Assembly: GCF_023159225.1 (NCBI RefSeq)
Contig: NC_063170.1
Coordinates: forward strand, 23,101,235-23,165,234
DNA length: 64,000 nt
Direction: 5' to 3'
Source of the DNA: Perognathus longimembris pacificus
Lineage: Eukaryota; Chordata; Mammalia; Rodentia; Heteromyidae
The position numbers and the translations under genes are program-made. This document shows, one piece after another, positions 9,949 through 20,169 of this stretch; the stretch's first letter is position 1; every line of letters starts with the position of its first letter. Under the pieces are notes generated by a model. It ran no database searches and was not told where the DNA came from. It was given only the letters and a program-made list of their open reading frames with translations.

Positions 9949-11004
9949 TCAGTCCATTCGGATCTTCTGGTTTGTCATCCTATATATGATGCTATCATAT
10001 CCAGGGTCCATGTTCCAAATGTTGTAAGAGATGATGAGAACAGCCAGGACCAAGGCAATCATCATCCAAAGTACCAGGTTGAAAACCACTGAATAGTCAA
10101 AATTATACTTATATGCCAGGTTATAGGGAACTATTGGCTTCTCTGGTTTTGCCTCAAGGATAGTCCTCGTCTTCCTCACCAGGCACATGTCAAAGGACTT
10201 GATGGTCACTAACTCTACCACAGCATTCCCTCCATAAAGACTGTACATGTCATCTGCAAACTTTTGTAGAGCATTGACGAGAATCTTAGAAGCATCTCTG
10301 AATTGTTCTGAGTCTTTGCCATAACGTTTCTCAATTTCATCCAAACCTGCTAGCTCCAGTGAATACAAATCAGGAGAATGATCCTCAGCTAGGTGTTTGT
10401 GATGAGATAACAAACTTGAGATCTCATGAAGCACTTGCAGTTCAGAAAGAAAAAGCAGGTCAACTTCTTCGTTCCTACTCAGAGAATTGAGAGGAAATGA
10501 ATTGAGAATGGAGTTTTCTTGAAACAGATGATTCCGGAGTTGCTGTAATGTGACTGAAAGGTCTTCAAACACTGAGTTAGCCTTCCCCACCAAATACACT
10601 CTTTCCTCGCTGGGAGCCAACTGCAACACTACAGGAGTTTCTTCAGAGAATAAGGACTGGATAGAATTTGCAACACTGTCAAGACTAAAAGGAACTACAT
10701 TTTCCAAGGGGTAGGAGATGACATTTGCTGTGGGGAAGGCCAGTTTGTCTATTCCTTTCACCATTACCATAATGGTAGCTTGGGGCCTGTGGAATAGGTT
10801 ACCCACTGCAAGTCCTGGCCAAGAAAGGTTTTCTTTCACAGTGAAGCCCATAGACAATGCAGCAACATCTGGGATTCGCTCTGCTGATATAGGCCAATTG
10901 CCATTTCGGAAAACAACAGACCCTGGTGATCGTAATATACTAAACTCATTCCCCAAAACACCTGCCACCATCAAGGACAGGAGTACGAGGAACACAGTCG
11001 TCAT
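9949..11004 (-). CDS. ATP6AP2: Intronless intact copy of ATP6AP2 ((pro)renin receptor, V-ATPase accessory protein 2)
   Basis: ATP6AP2 is a single-pass membrane protein that assists V-ATPase assembly and binds renin/prorenin. The frame encodes 351 residues (human about 350) with no stop or frameshift and ends in TGA. Visible: signal peptide at residues 1-18 (hydrophobic, ending AGVLG before NEFSIL); luminal domain at about 19-300; furin-type RKTR at 277-280; transmembrane segment at about 306-327; short tail ending NQKIRMD, as in the family. I chose the ATG at 11004 because it begins the signal peptide and has A at -3; an in-frame ATG at 11151 lies in former 5' leader or flanking DNA. The parent gene has introns and this copy has none, so it is a retrocopy. 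Differences from human, recalled from memory: [10 protein letters not shown] in place of FDTSLIRKTR, and one residue fewer after EAK. Identity is near certain; whether it is expressed is unknown. Confidence 0.93.
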   Translation of the reverse strand: MTTVFLVLLSLMVAGVLGNEFSILRSPGSVVFRNGNWPISAERIPDVAALSMGFTVKENLSWPGLAVGNLFHRPQATIMVMVKGIDKLAFPTANVISYPLENVVPFSLDSVANSIQSLFSEETPVVLQLAPSEERVYLVGKANSVFEDLSVTLQQLRNHLFQENSILNSFPLNSLSRNEEVDLLFLSELQVLHEISSLLSHHKHLAEDHSPDLYSLELAGLDEIEKRYGKDSEQFRDASKILVNALQKFADDMYSLYGGNAVVELVTIKSFDMCLVRKTRTILEAKPEKPIVPYNLAYKYNFDYSVVFNLVLWMMIALVLAVLIISYNIWNMDPGYDSIIYRMTNQKIRMD

Positions 11005-11122
11005 CGTGCCGCGGTTGCTGCAGCAGTGCAAGGCGACACAAACCGCCGGTGGGACACCGGCGACCACAGTAGCAGGAGGAGGTGACTTGCTCGAGCTGGT
11101 TTCTACTCCCAGAGTCCGCCGC
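11005..11122 (-). other. CpG-rich former 5' UTR of ATP6AP2
   Basis: About 120 bp with roughly ten CpG dinucleotides, against a CpG-poor background. The reading frame of ATP6AP2 stays open through it, so a 49-residue N-terminal extension from an ATG at 11151 is possible on paper. I interpret it as the untranslated leader of the parent mRNA. Confidence 0.7.
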
Positions 11123-11134
11123 CACAATTTCTTA

Positions 11135-12895
11135 AAAAGCATTACAAACACTATATTTGAAGGACAGAAAGGAAAATAATTTTTAAGACATTAAAAAGTT
11201 GAGAAAGGCTAGGGAAAAAAATTCCAAAAACCCTCCTAAGCACTTGATAGGATTTCTAAACCAGATAGTCTTAAGGGTCTGAGGCCACATACTGTTCCCA
11301 AACAGAGTGACCAGGTATTGTTTTTTATCACCAGGGAATGAAAATAGAAAAAAGGTTCACAACTGCCTAATAGGAAATAAAGAGTATTCCTCTAACTTCA
11401 AAGTTAGGAAATTTTCATCAAATCCCAAGAGAACTGTCAAGTTTATCTAGGCAGAGGAATGTCAGTCATATTAAGTCTAAACCACAAAAAGTCTTAACAG
11501 CTAAGCTACAGAACAGCATTCTGAAAAGAAAGTAGTACATGTTGCTTATGGAGAACCATCTAGTTCATGAGAGGGAAAATTGCTTTTGTTTGTGTTCTCT
11601 GAATTGTCCGCAGATCTGAGCTCAAGTTGCAATTCATTACAGCTCTGCCTGCTAGTTATACATGAGCCTGTGCCGATGGTTCCATTTTCAAGGTAACTCT
11701 CTCATCCATAAAATTCAATCCAGGCCTTAAATTTGGCACATGAAAACCTTGTTTCAGAGACTATCTTTATATCTATAGGTATGTCAAAGAGCATAGTCAG
11801 ATAGGTAATCATAAATAATTTCCAGATACACAGCTATAATAGAGTGTAAGCTATCCCTTTGTGATATACTTCAGCTTTGTAAATGCTCTACAATCTTAAA
11901 CTAAAAGGTTTGATTTTCACAGTGAAATTTGGCATGTGATTAATTCATTCAAATAGAACTTTTACTACTTACACAATATGCTTAGATGAGAAAATATACC
12001 ATAATAAGGAACATATGCTCAAAATCTTCTATACCCAGGAGGCTGTTTCAAGGTAACTGCCCTTCTGGAGACCAAAGAAGCACAAAACAGGTAGAGAAGT
12101 AAAAGGAGGAAAGGATACTACCACAACTATTGTCCAAAAGACAATGTAAGGAAGATGATGTTGACCATGAGGTCAAATTTATATCAAATGCAGAATAGTA
12201 CATAATCACAGATGGGAAAGGCAGTTAAGAGTGAAGAAGGAATAAAGACGAAGGAGAATTTACAAGCTTTAGTTAGAATATGACTCTGAGGAAGATCTAC
12301 TGTATTATAATTTCCTGTTCCCAGAAATCTGTACTTGTCACTCCTGTAGGGCAAATAATTTATAAATGTTAACAGGACATTACATGGTGGGAAATAATTG
12401 CAGTCTATTTTGTGGTTTCTCAATGATACTCCCATCAGGCATTGTACAAACTCCATGGAACAAAACATGGCATTTCTGAATTACCCACAATTAGGTTAAG
12501 TAAAGGAGGAAGATTTGATAAGGACAGAAGATAAGGGACTAGCCTAGAGTAAACCAAGCCCAAAGTAAACCAATCACAAGAATCTAGAGCACTTGTTTCT
12601 GGGTTTGTTTTTCCATAAACCAGCAATAAAAGAAAAATCAGTCTGAAGTCACTGACTGGTCTAGATCTCCATCAATCCCATGGAATCTACACTCATTTGT
12701 CTTCTCTTGAGCTTATCACTTGATTAACTACAACTTTATTTGGCTCAGCTAGTCTAGTAACACACTATACAATCTTAAAATCAAAGATGTTTATATTATT
12801 GTCAAACATGCCAGACTTGCAGAGAAAATTAAATTGAGGGTAAAAAATTGAAAACTCAGTTAAAAAAGAAACAAAACTCACTTGTCAACATTGCA
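11135..12895. other. No gene or repeat recognised
   Basis: Unique AT-rich sequence upstream of the ATP6AP2 retrocopy. If the retrocopy is transcribed, its promoter would lie here or in the CpG-rich leader. I see no clear TATA box or motif cluster. Confidence 0.4.
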
Positions 12896-12918
12896 TTGCC
12901 AGTCCCCCTCTACTCAGT

Positions 12919-13012
12919 GTCTCTGTCTCTCTGTCTCTCTCTCTCCCCCTCTTTCTCCCTCCCTCCCTCTCCCCTGCACCTTCTCTTTTTCTTTCTTTCC
13001 CTCTCTCAGTCC
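12919..13012. repeat. CT-rich polypyrimidine tract
   Basis: (CT)n and (CCT)n runs, nearly pure pyrimidine on the + strand. Confidence 0.9.
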
Positions 13013-13059
13013 TCTGCTTGTCTGCTTGGTGTTTAGTTTCTTTGCATTACAATATTGAT

Positions 13060-13178
13060 ATACAGTCTAGGTAGGTCTAAAACTCATTATACGGCCCAGG
13101 ATTACCTTGAATTTACTAATCTTCCAGCTTACTTCCAGAGTGCTGGGTTTACAGACATATACCACCACATCAGGATTA
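13060..13178 (-). mobile_element. Old B1 monomer
   Basis: Reverse B1 order: GGCCCAGGATTACCTTGAAT, AGAGTGCTGGGTTTACAGAC, ACCACCACATCAGG. Confidence 0.7.
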
Positions 13179-13179
13179 G

Positions 13180-14390
13180 TGTTAAGTCCTAAATTTATAT
13201 GAGAGTCTTCTAAAATCAGTGTTAAGTTTTATCCCATTAGTGACAATTCTGGAAACTACCACACAAATACCACCCCCCCAAAAAAAGATTTTTATTCCAG
13301 TTAGCTAGTTTAACTTGGGCCAAGAAGTATATTTACACTTACTATTCAAAGTCAGAAAAATTTCTTTCCTTATCTATAACCTAAGTGATCAGAGGTAACT
13401 TTTATGTGAAAAAAGTCCCTTTCAAGTCTATTTTTAGGATTATTAAAATCAGAGTAATTCAACAAGTTAAATTTTCCAGTTGCACTTTCCAGTAAGAGGA
13501 ACACAGTAATAACACAGCAATAACATTTAGAACTCTTTTCACTTAGCTATCATTGGCCCATAAATTGATGACATAGACAGCAAGCTCCACAATTCGGACA
13601 TGCAAGTTGCAATGTAATACTACTGCCCTAGCAATTGACGATGTGGGATTCTTAATAAGAATGGAGGTATTAAAGGACCAGTATGCAGGTCACATTTAGC
13701 CTCTCTATATAACAGCCTTAAGCTAATAATTTGATAGTACCACTTATTAGCATTTCAGTTTGTTTTGATGCTCTTCTACTTCATTTAACAGTTACCTATT
13801 AAAATATCAGAGTAACAGACTATCCAAATGAATCAATGAACTCAAAACAGCCACAAGGAATCCAGAATAGTAATTTAGACATTCTAAATGTGTAACTGAC
13901 ATTTTTATCAGGAGGCAAATTATCTTATAGACTACATCTGAGATAACCTCTATTGAATCCTATTTCATTCAAGAGGCAGAGTTAAATTTTATTTTTAGTA
14001 TGCTCTGATCTGCCAAAAGACACAATAGTCTGTGTTGCCATTCTGTCTTTGAATATATGCTATCAAAAATGCTTGGAACCACAGAACCATATCAGCGTGC
14101 TGCTCCTCTGAGCAGCACACATGGCTTGATTTCTCCACCCATAGTAACTAGTAATCCCCATAGTTTAAAGAGGACCCTTCTCACTTATGGCCAAATGGTA
14201 TAAAAATAATGTGTGGGTGTTTATGCACTCTCTAGTATGTCAACTTTTTCATGCAACCCTGTGACCACTAAACAATTTTCTCTGCTTCAAAGTACATTCC
14301 AAATCAATCCACTTCCCCTCATTTCCACAGTTACCCTGCTGAGGCAAGTGACCTTTACCATCACCTACAACATTCCAAAGTTTCCTCTGG
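13180..14390. other. No gene recognised; short hairpin at 14097-14118
   Basis: Unique sequence. GTGCTGCTC (14097-14105) and GAGCAGCAC (14110-14118) form a perfect 9-bp stem with a 4-nt loop. Confidence 0.4.
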
Positions 14391-14394
14391 CCTT

Positions 14395-14890
14395 CCTCTT
14401 GTCCCCAGCCTATAGTCTAATCTCCATAGAAATCAGACGTCTCTTTTTTAAAAAGCAGATGGAATCATGCCACTCCCTTGCTTATATATTATTTCCTTCT
14501 TAATGAGCTCCCTCTGCACATGGAATCAAATCTACACTCTTTGCTATGACTATCTTTCCTAATTATAGCAAGTCTCCCTCTCAGTCACCAGTCTCAAGTC
14601 ATGCAGGCCTTCTTTCTGTTCCTCAAATAATCCTTTTCCCTAAGCTTTGCACAAGTTTTGTGTTCTCATGTATTAATTCCCAAATCATCCTAACAAAAAC
14701 AGCACTCTCAACCTAGTGACAAACTGTCATAAGCATGTTTATTGACCTGTCCTTACTATTTGTCTGTCTTTCCCAGTAGAATGTAAGCTCCATGAAAGCT
14801 GAGACAAGTGTATCTTCCTTTCTTCTTTCACTCAATTATTTTCTGTCTATTTTGGTCAAGGCATCTTTCTACTTAATGAGATTCAGCAGT
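14395..14890 (+). repeat. L2 element, 3' part
   Basis: Sense L2 order: ATGCCACTCCCTTGCTTATA, then CAGGCCTTCTTTCTGTTCCT, TAAGCTTTGCACAAG, and GTAGAATGTAAGCTCCATGA. Confidence 0.8.
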
Positions 14891-14899
14891 GAACCGAGG

Positions 14900-16370
14900 A
14901 GGCAAAAAAACAAAAACAAAAAAAAAACCCTCTCACATGTACAAGTCTCCAGACAAGGATGTAATCTTAGTTTTACTGTGCTTCAATATGACTTCTAAAA
15001 CTATTTTCATTAAACTAATCAAGTTCCTAAAGAATGAAATCTACTGAGACTGATCCCACAATTATAGGTTATATTCAAGCTAGGATAATATCAAAAGCTT
15101 AGCTCTAACACAATTATTTAGATCTGAGTGTTGTCCAAAAGCCATTTAATACCACCTTATAAGAAAACAGCCTTGCTTCCCATCCTAACCTCTTTCATAA
15201 TTTCTCCTAAATCATAATACCTCTCCACTTTCACCTCCTCTGTAACACCACATACTACTCCACCTTGGCAAAGAAAATGAAGTTAATGGGCACATTGAAA
15301 AGGCTTGGATACATGTGAATACATTTGCAATATGTGAATTCTAACTCTAAAACAGTCTGATATTTTTTGTTTAGTTCTAACATGAGCATCATTTACTTAT
15401 TCAATAACCAGTAATAAAACCTTCTTGGCAATTACCTGTTAGATTTGTCACACCCAATTTAGCACTTCAGCAGTTATAAGAAGTAAAGCCCCAATGTGAA
15501 ATCCCTTAAGTCTAGTCTTCTTTTTGCTGGTAAGATGCCCTGAATTCCACCCAGAGGAGCCTATCACAGCCAACACCCTGACAGCTCACCTATTTGCAGG
15601 TCCACTAATACATGTCTGCTATCTTTCCTCCAACTCAAGGAAGAAAAATCCTGGAAAAGCACAATCCATCTCTTTAGCTGCACACATACAGTATTGTCTT
15701 AAAAGGTAGCATGTAACCATTCCAGAGCCAATTTATAAGTTGAATCTATATAAAGTGCTAAACCACACACGAAAAAATTACAGGAGAGCATGTGGGATCG
15801 TTCCCAATTTAGGTTTTATTAGTTTGATATTTAGATTCTTTTATCTACACAATTTCAGAGAGTTTTCAGGTGTAAGTATACAGGCAGCACGCATACTATT
15901 AGACTCTGCAGAGCCTCCTAGAATATAATCATATACTGAAATGTACATAGAATCTTTGAGAAGAAGCTACTCATATAGAATACCAGGTTTGCATCATAAG
16001 ATCAAGAACTCACATGCAATACTCACCTATAAAGGCAGTGGTATCTAGCTTGAGGTGGCTGGCTCACTACAACTGCCTACTGAGTTATTGTTTTTGCAAG
16101 ACTACCTTAGAAAAAGGTGGGACTGGGGTACATCTTCTAAGAACACCCTATCCCCACTAACTCAAAAAGTCCAGGAGAATGGTCTAGATTGCTTCTGTAT
16201 GCAATGCACTGACCTACAGAACATATAATGTGAACACAAATCAGGCACTTAAATGAACAAAGCAAGTAGATAAGTCATAGAACATAATGGGAGTATGCAT
16301 TCAAATTAAATTTAATTGAAAAACCTGAAGGTCCAATTTGGTCCTCTTAATTTGGTATTTTTGTATTTAG
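14900..16370. other. No gene recognised
   Basis: Unique AT-rich sequence. Small frames at 15524-15709 and 15740-15928 have no recognisable domain. Confidence 0.4.
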
Positions 16371-16374
16371 ACTT

Positions 16375-16465
16375 TAGGTCCCTGAATCTAAGTACCATAT
16401 ATCTTCCTATGCCAGGTACAGTGTCTCAGATATAGAAGATTGAATGAATATCAATTAAATTACTG
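16375..16465 (+). repeat. L2/MIR 3' end
   Basis: TATGCCAGGTACAGTGTCTC and GAATGAATATCAATTAAAT resemble the shared L2/MIR terminus. Confidence 0.5.
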
Positions 16466-16569
16466 ATAAAGATGAGGGAAATCCCAACTCTTCTGATGTT
16501 ATTAGGATGCAAAGGTAATTCTACCTTCCTCATTCTCCATCAAAGTATATTACACACCTATGACCTACT

Positions 16570-16805
16570 AAGCTATATGGATTGAGCTAAAGAAGACAAA
16601 AAGATTCCTGTCCTTGTGTGGTTTATGTTTTGTAAAGATAGAGAAAGATAGGGATAAATATTCATAAATAAATAAGCCAATTATAGACAGTAATGAGTGT
16701 CATTCAGCATGAAAATGGCTACATTTTATCTAGAAGACCTTTAAGCTACACAGATGTCAATGAAAGATACTGACTTCAGAAGAGCTGGAAAATACTAATC
16801 TGATT
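16570..16805 (-). repeat. L2 remnant
   Basis: Antisense L2: AAGATTCCTGTCCTTGTGTG, GACAGTAATGAGTGTCATTC, TCTAGAAGACC. Confidence 0.5.
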
Positions 16806-16814
16806 CGAGATAAG

Positions 16815-16935
16815 GGTAAAAGTTATAGACCCTGAGCTCTACTATTATTCCAATTGAGAGACCCTGAACAAATCATTTAATCACTCTGAACCAATGAGGC
16901 TAAATGACCTCTAAGATGTTCTAGCTCTAAGATCT
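16815..16935 (+). repeat. MIR fragment
   Basis: GAGACCCTGAACAAATCATT then TAATCACTCTGAACC matches the MIR core in sense. Confidence 0.6.
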
Positions 16936-16939
16936 TCTA

Positions 16940-17590
16940 TTCTGGGAAGGATGAATTCTCAAACTTCACTGTCATGTCCATGTCCAATTTAGAATGCTCA
17001 TATATTTTGATGTGTTATTCCTCAATTGCTGACTCTTGACATGTACACACTGTTCTAAATTGAAAGTATTTTTCAAGCATCTCATGAGTTCTTTACAATA
17101 TACATAAGGCCAAACCATACGTTCAGATATCTATGTCAGAACAATGGCTACAGACACATCCAGACTAGCTTACCAAGCTGGCAGTGATGTAGGTCCTAGT
17201 GCATAGAAAACTAAATGTCAAGTTCAAAGTAATGAAGGGATCCAGAAATTAAATTCTTTTATTCAATTAACATTAGTAAGAAACTGTAGGATGCCAAGCC
17301 TTGATTCTCTAAGAAAGAAAAAATCAGCTTTCTCCCATAAGGACTATCATCTGATAAAGATTCTTAAAGTGGGTTTCAGAGACATCACAACTCACAAAAG
17401 TAACTGTGAAGTGTGAGTACATGAGCACCTTTCTGGGGAAAGGGTTCACAGCTTTCATCATACTATTGAAAGGTTCAAGCTGGGAACATTACACAAAACA
17501 TTTTAAGCAAGCTCTCTCTTTTCACTGTCATATAAATCTTCCCTACATAAACAAGTGAGTTTAGACATGGTTAGTAGTATGCAAAGACAT
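16940..17590. other. No gene recognised; possible L2 trace
   Basis: Mostly unique. 17250-17345 has a weak antisense-L2 look (CAAGCCTTGATTCTCTAAGA ... CCATAAGGACTATCATC). Confidence 0.3.
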
Positions 17591-17609
17591 AGCCAAGAAG
17601 TGGTATGGT

Positions 17610-17813
17610 GGGCTGGGGATATGGCCTAGTGGCAAGAGTGCCTGCCTCATATACATGAGGCCCTGGGTTCGATTCCCCAGCACCACATATACAGAAAATG
17701 GCCAGAAGTGGCGCTGTGGCTCAAGTGGCAGAGTGCTAGCCTTGAGCAAAAAGAAGCCAGGGACAGTGCTCAGGCCCTGAGTCCAAGCCCCAGGACTGGC
17801 CAAAAAAAAAAAG
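17610..17813 (+). mobile_element. IDL-Geo SINE
   Basis: A complete dimer with an A-tail. The target-site duplication AAGAAGTGGTATGGT is exact at 17595-17609 and 17814-17828. Confidence 0.95.
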
Positions 17814-17831
17814 AAGAAGTGGTATGGTAAG

Positions 17832-17905
17832 AAACTAGGGGGTGTAGACCGTTGTTTGTTTGGCACACACAAGATCCTGGATTCCACCCCAGAATGGTAC
17901 AGCAA
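17832..17905 (+). mobile_element. Degenerate ID-like monomer
   Basis: GGGGGTGTAGACCGTTGTTT ... ATCCTGGATTCCACCCCAGA keeps the ID head, B-box and CCCAG order with substitutions. Confidence 0.5.
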
Positions 17906-17940
17906 AAATTTGAACCTTCATCTGCTAGCCTTACCAAGGC

Positions 17941-18200
17941 GGGGGGGGGGGGGGGAGGAGGAGGGAGGAGGAGGGAGGAGGAGGGGAAGAGGAGGAGGGA
18001 GGAGGAGGAGGAGGAGGGAGGAGGGAGGAAGGAGGAGGGAGGGGGAGGGAGGGGGAGGAGGGGGAGGAGGAGGGGGAGGAGGAGGGGAAGGAGGGGGAGG
18101 AGGAGGAGGGGGAGGAGGAGGAGGAGGAGGAGGAGGAGGAGGAGGAGGAGGAGGAGGAGGAGGAGGAGGAGGAGGAGGAGGAGGAGGAGGAGGAGGAGGA
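17941..18200. repeat. 260-bp pure purine (GGA)n tract
   Basis: The + strand is only G and A: a G-run at the start, irregular GGA/GGGA/GGAA in the middle, and regular GGA repeats from about 18109. Long frames translated from it (poly-Gly, Arg, Leu, Pro or Ser) are artefacts. Confidence 0.98.
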
Positions 18201-18679
18201 GTTGTTGAAGCTTCCATGGATCATGAACCAAAATCCTAACACTGCCTATCACAAGCCAACAGCCTTCCAGAGATTTCAGGAGCCAATGGCTCAAGTTCTC
18301 CATTTCTGCTTCTGCCAGGTTAAGACAATAGAATAGTAAAACCTTAAGGTGCATGGCATCGGTTCTTTCCAGTCCCAAGTCAAAGTACATGACTCTCTTC
18401 AGGTAGCCCAACTCCAATGCCATAATCTTACCTATACCAATGGCAAGAGTCCTAACTTTTAATCCATGCTTTTAACTTAGTGGATGTGATCAGATCTTAT
18501 CTCTTGGCCTAATCCTTGGTCTAACTCTTGGTCTTCAAGTCTTATGCTCACAAAAATATCTGGTTCCCTTTCATGAGACATGTTGGAATTTGTACAAAAA
18601 CACAGCCACAAATCATGAATCAACATGACAGAGTCTTAAGTAAAGAAGCTGCCATTCCTACACTGGGAAGTATAATGGA

Positions 18680-18850
18680 CAAGAAAAATAGAAAGGACCT
18701 GAACTGTGGAATGTGTTGTCTAAACCTCTGAAACTACTACCATATAAAAGCTGTGCAACTTAGGGCAAGTTATTTTCCTCTCTGAAATCTGTTTGCTAAT
18801 AAATATGTAAAACAAAGACAATGATAGTCCCTATTTTGATAATCAACAAA
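18680..18850 (+). repeat. MIR element
   Basis: CTGTGCAACTTAGGGCAAGT, TTTTCCTCTCTGAAATCTG, then AATGATAGTCCCTATTTTGA, in MIR order. Confidence 0.75.
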
Positions 18851-18869
18851 GATTTAGAACTGTTTGAAG

Positions 18870-19005
18870 GGTATAGTGGAATGGGACATATGGGGTTCCT
18901 TTCCTCATAAAGCTTATATTCTAGTAGAAGAGAAAGAAAAATAGCTGAATAGTCAGTAAAACCCAAAATAAATTTTAATACTAATTACATTAAAATAATA
19001 GTATC
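18870..19005 (-). repeat. L2 remnant
   Basis: Antisense L2: TTTCCTCATAAAGCTTATAT followed by TCTAGTAGAAGAGAAAGAA. Confidence 0.55.
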
Positions 19006-19084
19006 TAACAGATCGTAGTCATAGGCAATATGACTATATATAATGTGTCAGAACCCACTATAAACGATTATAAAATTTTATTTA

Positions 19085-19205
19085 ATTCTCTCAATGGAAA
19101 GATATGATATTATTTTATACAGAAAACTAGTATCGTATATAATCACACAGCCAGTAAGAGGCAGGAGGAAGATTGAAACTCAGTCTACCAGCATACCCAA
19201 ACTCT
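19085..19205 (-). repeat. MIR fragment
   Basis: Antisense MIR: TTATTTTATACAGAAAACTA, CACACAGCCAGTAAGAGGCA, GATTGAAACTCAGTCTA. Confidence 0.65.
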
Positions 19206-19229
19206 CCTCTGCATCACTGATTTTATGAA

Positions 19230-19560
19230 AACAGAATCTAGTGATGTAATGGAGGGAAGTGGTTGAAGCTCAATAGTTAGGAAAGCGTACTGAGCAGGTA
19301 TATCACTTTAGGTTTGAGTACACATCTGGGGAAGGAATGTTCTTGGTAGAAAGAACAAAGGATCTGAGGAAGAACCAACCTCGAGGTTTCCAGGGTCAGT
19401 GATTCTGTAGCACAGTGAGGGCAGGTGGATATGGCAGGTGGCTCTCAGAGACTGGAGCTGCCATATGTTGGGCTTATAAGTCACAGCAGGAGAAAACCCC
19501 ATTATATGTATGATGCATTCATTAAAGGCATTAAGCAAGGAGCTGATACAATTAAACTTG
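19230..19560 (-). repeat. Possible L2 remnant
   Basis: GAATGTTCTTGGTAGAAAGA then ACAAAGGATCTGAGGAAGA loosely follows antisense L2. Weak. Confidence 0.35.
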
Positions 19561-19581
19561 CATCTGTAAAGTATGAATCTA

Positions 19582-19771
19582 GGGCTGGGAGTATAGCTTA
19601 GTGATACAGTGCTTGCCTAGCATGCACAAAACTCTAGGTTTGATTCCTCAGCACCACATAAACAGAAAAGGCCAGAAGTGACACTGGCTCACATGGCAGA
19701 GATCTAGCCTTGAGCAAAAGAAGCTCAGGCCTTGAATTCAAGCCCCAGGACTGGCAAAAAATAAATAAATA
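19582..19771 (+). mobile_element. Older IDL-Geo SINE
   Basis: Both monomers are recognisable but diverged and partly shortened in the Geo half (CACTGGCTCACATGGCAGAG ... GAATTCAAGCCCCAGGACTG). Confidence 0.85.
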
Positions 19772-19834
19772 GTAAACCTAACATACTCACTAATGAGGGA
19801 ATGAAGACAAATTAAGGGTGTTAAATCCCAGGTA

Positions 19835-20079
19835 ACATGACCTATGGTAGTAGAAGTGAAATCCTAGCTACTCAGAAGACTGAGATTTGAGGATAATGGT
19901 TCGAAACCAGCCCAAGCAGGAAAGTCTATAAGATTCTTATCTCCAATTAACCACCAGAAAACCGGAAGTGGCACTGTGGCTAAAGTGGTAAAGCACTAGT
20001 CTTGAGCTGAAAAGCTCAGAGACAGTGCCTAGGCCCTGAGATCAAGCCCCACAACCAACCAAAAAAAAAAAAAAAAAAG
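19835..20079 (+). mobile_element. B1-Geo dimeric SINE
   Basis: B1 half from GAAATCCTAGCTACTCAGAA, a linker TCTCCAATTAACCACCAGAA, then a Geo half ending GAGATCAAGCCCCACAACCA and an A-tail. Confidence 0.85.
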
Positions 20080-20083
20080 AAGC

Positions 20084-20169
20084 CATTGAGCCGGTGGCAT
20101 ATGCCTGTAATCCTGACTTGGGGACATTGCCAAGGCCCTGAGTTCAAGTCCTAAAACAGGCACAAAAAA
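20084..20169 (+). mobile_element. Internally deleted B1-Geo SINE
   Basis: The B1 head (GCCGGTGGCATATGCCTGTA) runs directly into the Geo 3' end (AGGCCCTGAGTTCAAGTCCT). About 150 bp of the usual dimer is missing. Confidence 0.65.

Larger units (their letters stand above)
8925..11122 (-). mobile_element. Processed mRNA retrocopy of ATP6AP2 (5' leader, ORF, 3' UTR)
   Basis: Full extent of the retroposed transcript. Upstream of the ORF, 11005-11122 is GC- and CpG-rich and resembles the parental 5' UTR. Downstream, 9948 to about 8925 follows the remembered mammalian ATP6AP2 3' UTR, for example blocks near 9850-9930, 9590-9680 and 8935-9105. The flanking 12-mers CCACCATTTTTT (8913-8924) and CCACAATTTCTT (11123-11134) agree at 10 of 12 positions and fit an L1-type target site. 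Only a few T remain of the expected A-tail (as T on the + strand at 8919-8924). The host sequence at 8741-8918 is the 3' end of an L1. Confidence 0.8.

Noticed and set aside
9949..11004. ATP6AP2 as the parental gene
   Set aside because: The parent gene in mammals has several introns; here coding sequence, leader and 3' UTR are contiguous as in mRNA and flanked by short direct repeats.
11005..11151. Upstream ATG at 11151 as the ATP6AP2 start
   Set aside because: It lies in flanking DNA before the leader, would add 49 unrelated residues and hide the signal peptide; the family start corresponds to 11004.
10718..11179. 153-residue forward frame opposite ATP6AP2
   Set aside because: It lies antisense to the ATP6AP2 5' part and leader and has no recognisable domain; a shadow of the real frame.
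17770..18423. Long open frames on both strands (poly-Leu, Pro, Ser, Arg, Gly) across the GGA tract
   Set aside because: They are produced by the absence of stops in a pure purine/pyrimidine repeat, occur in several frames at once, and carry no domain.
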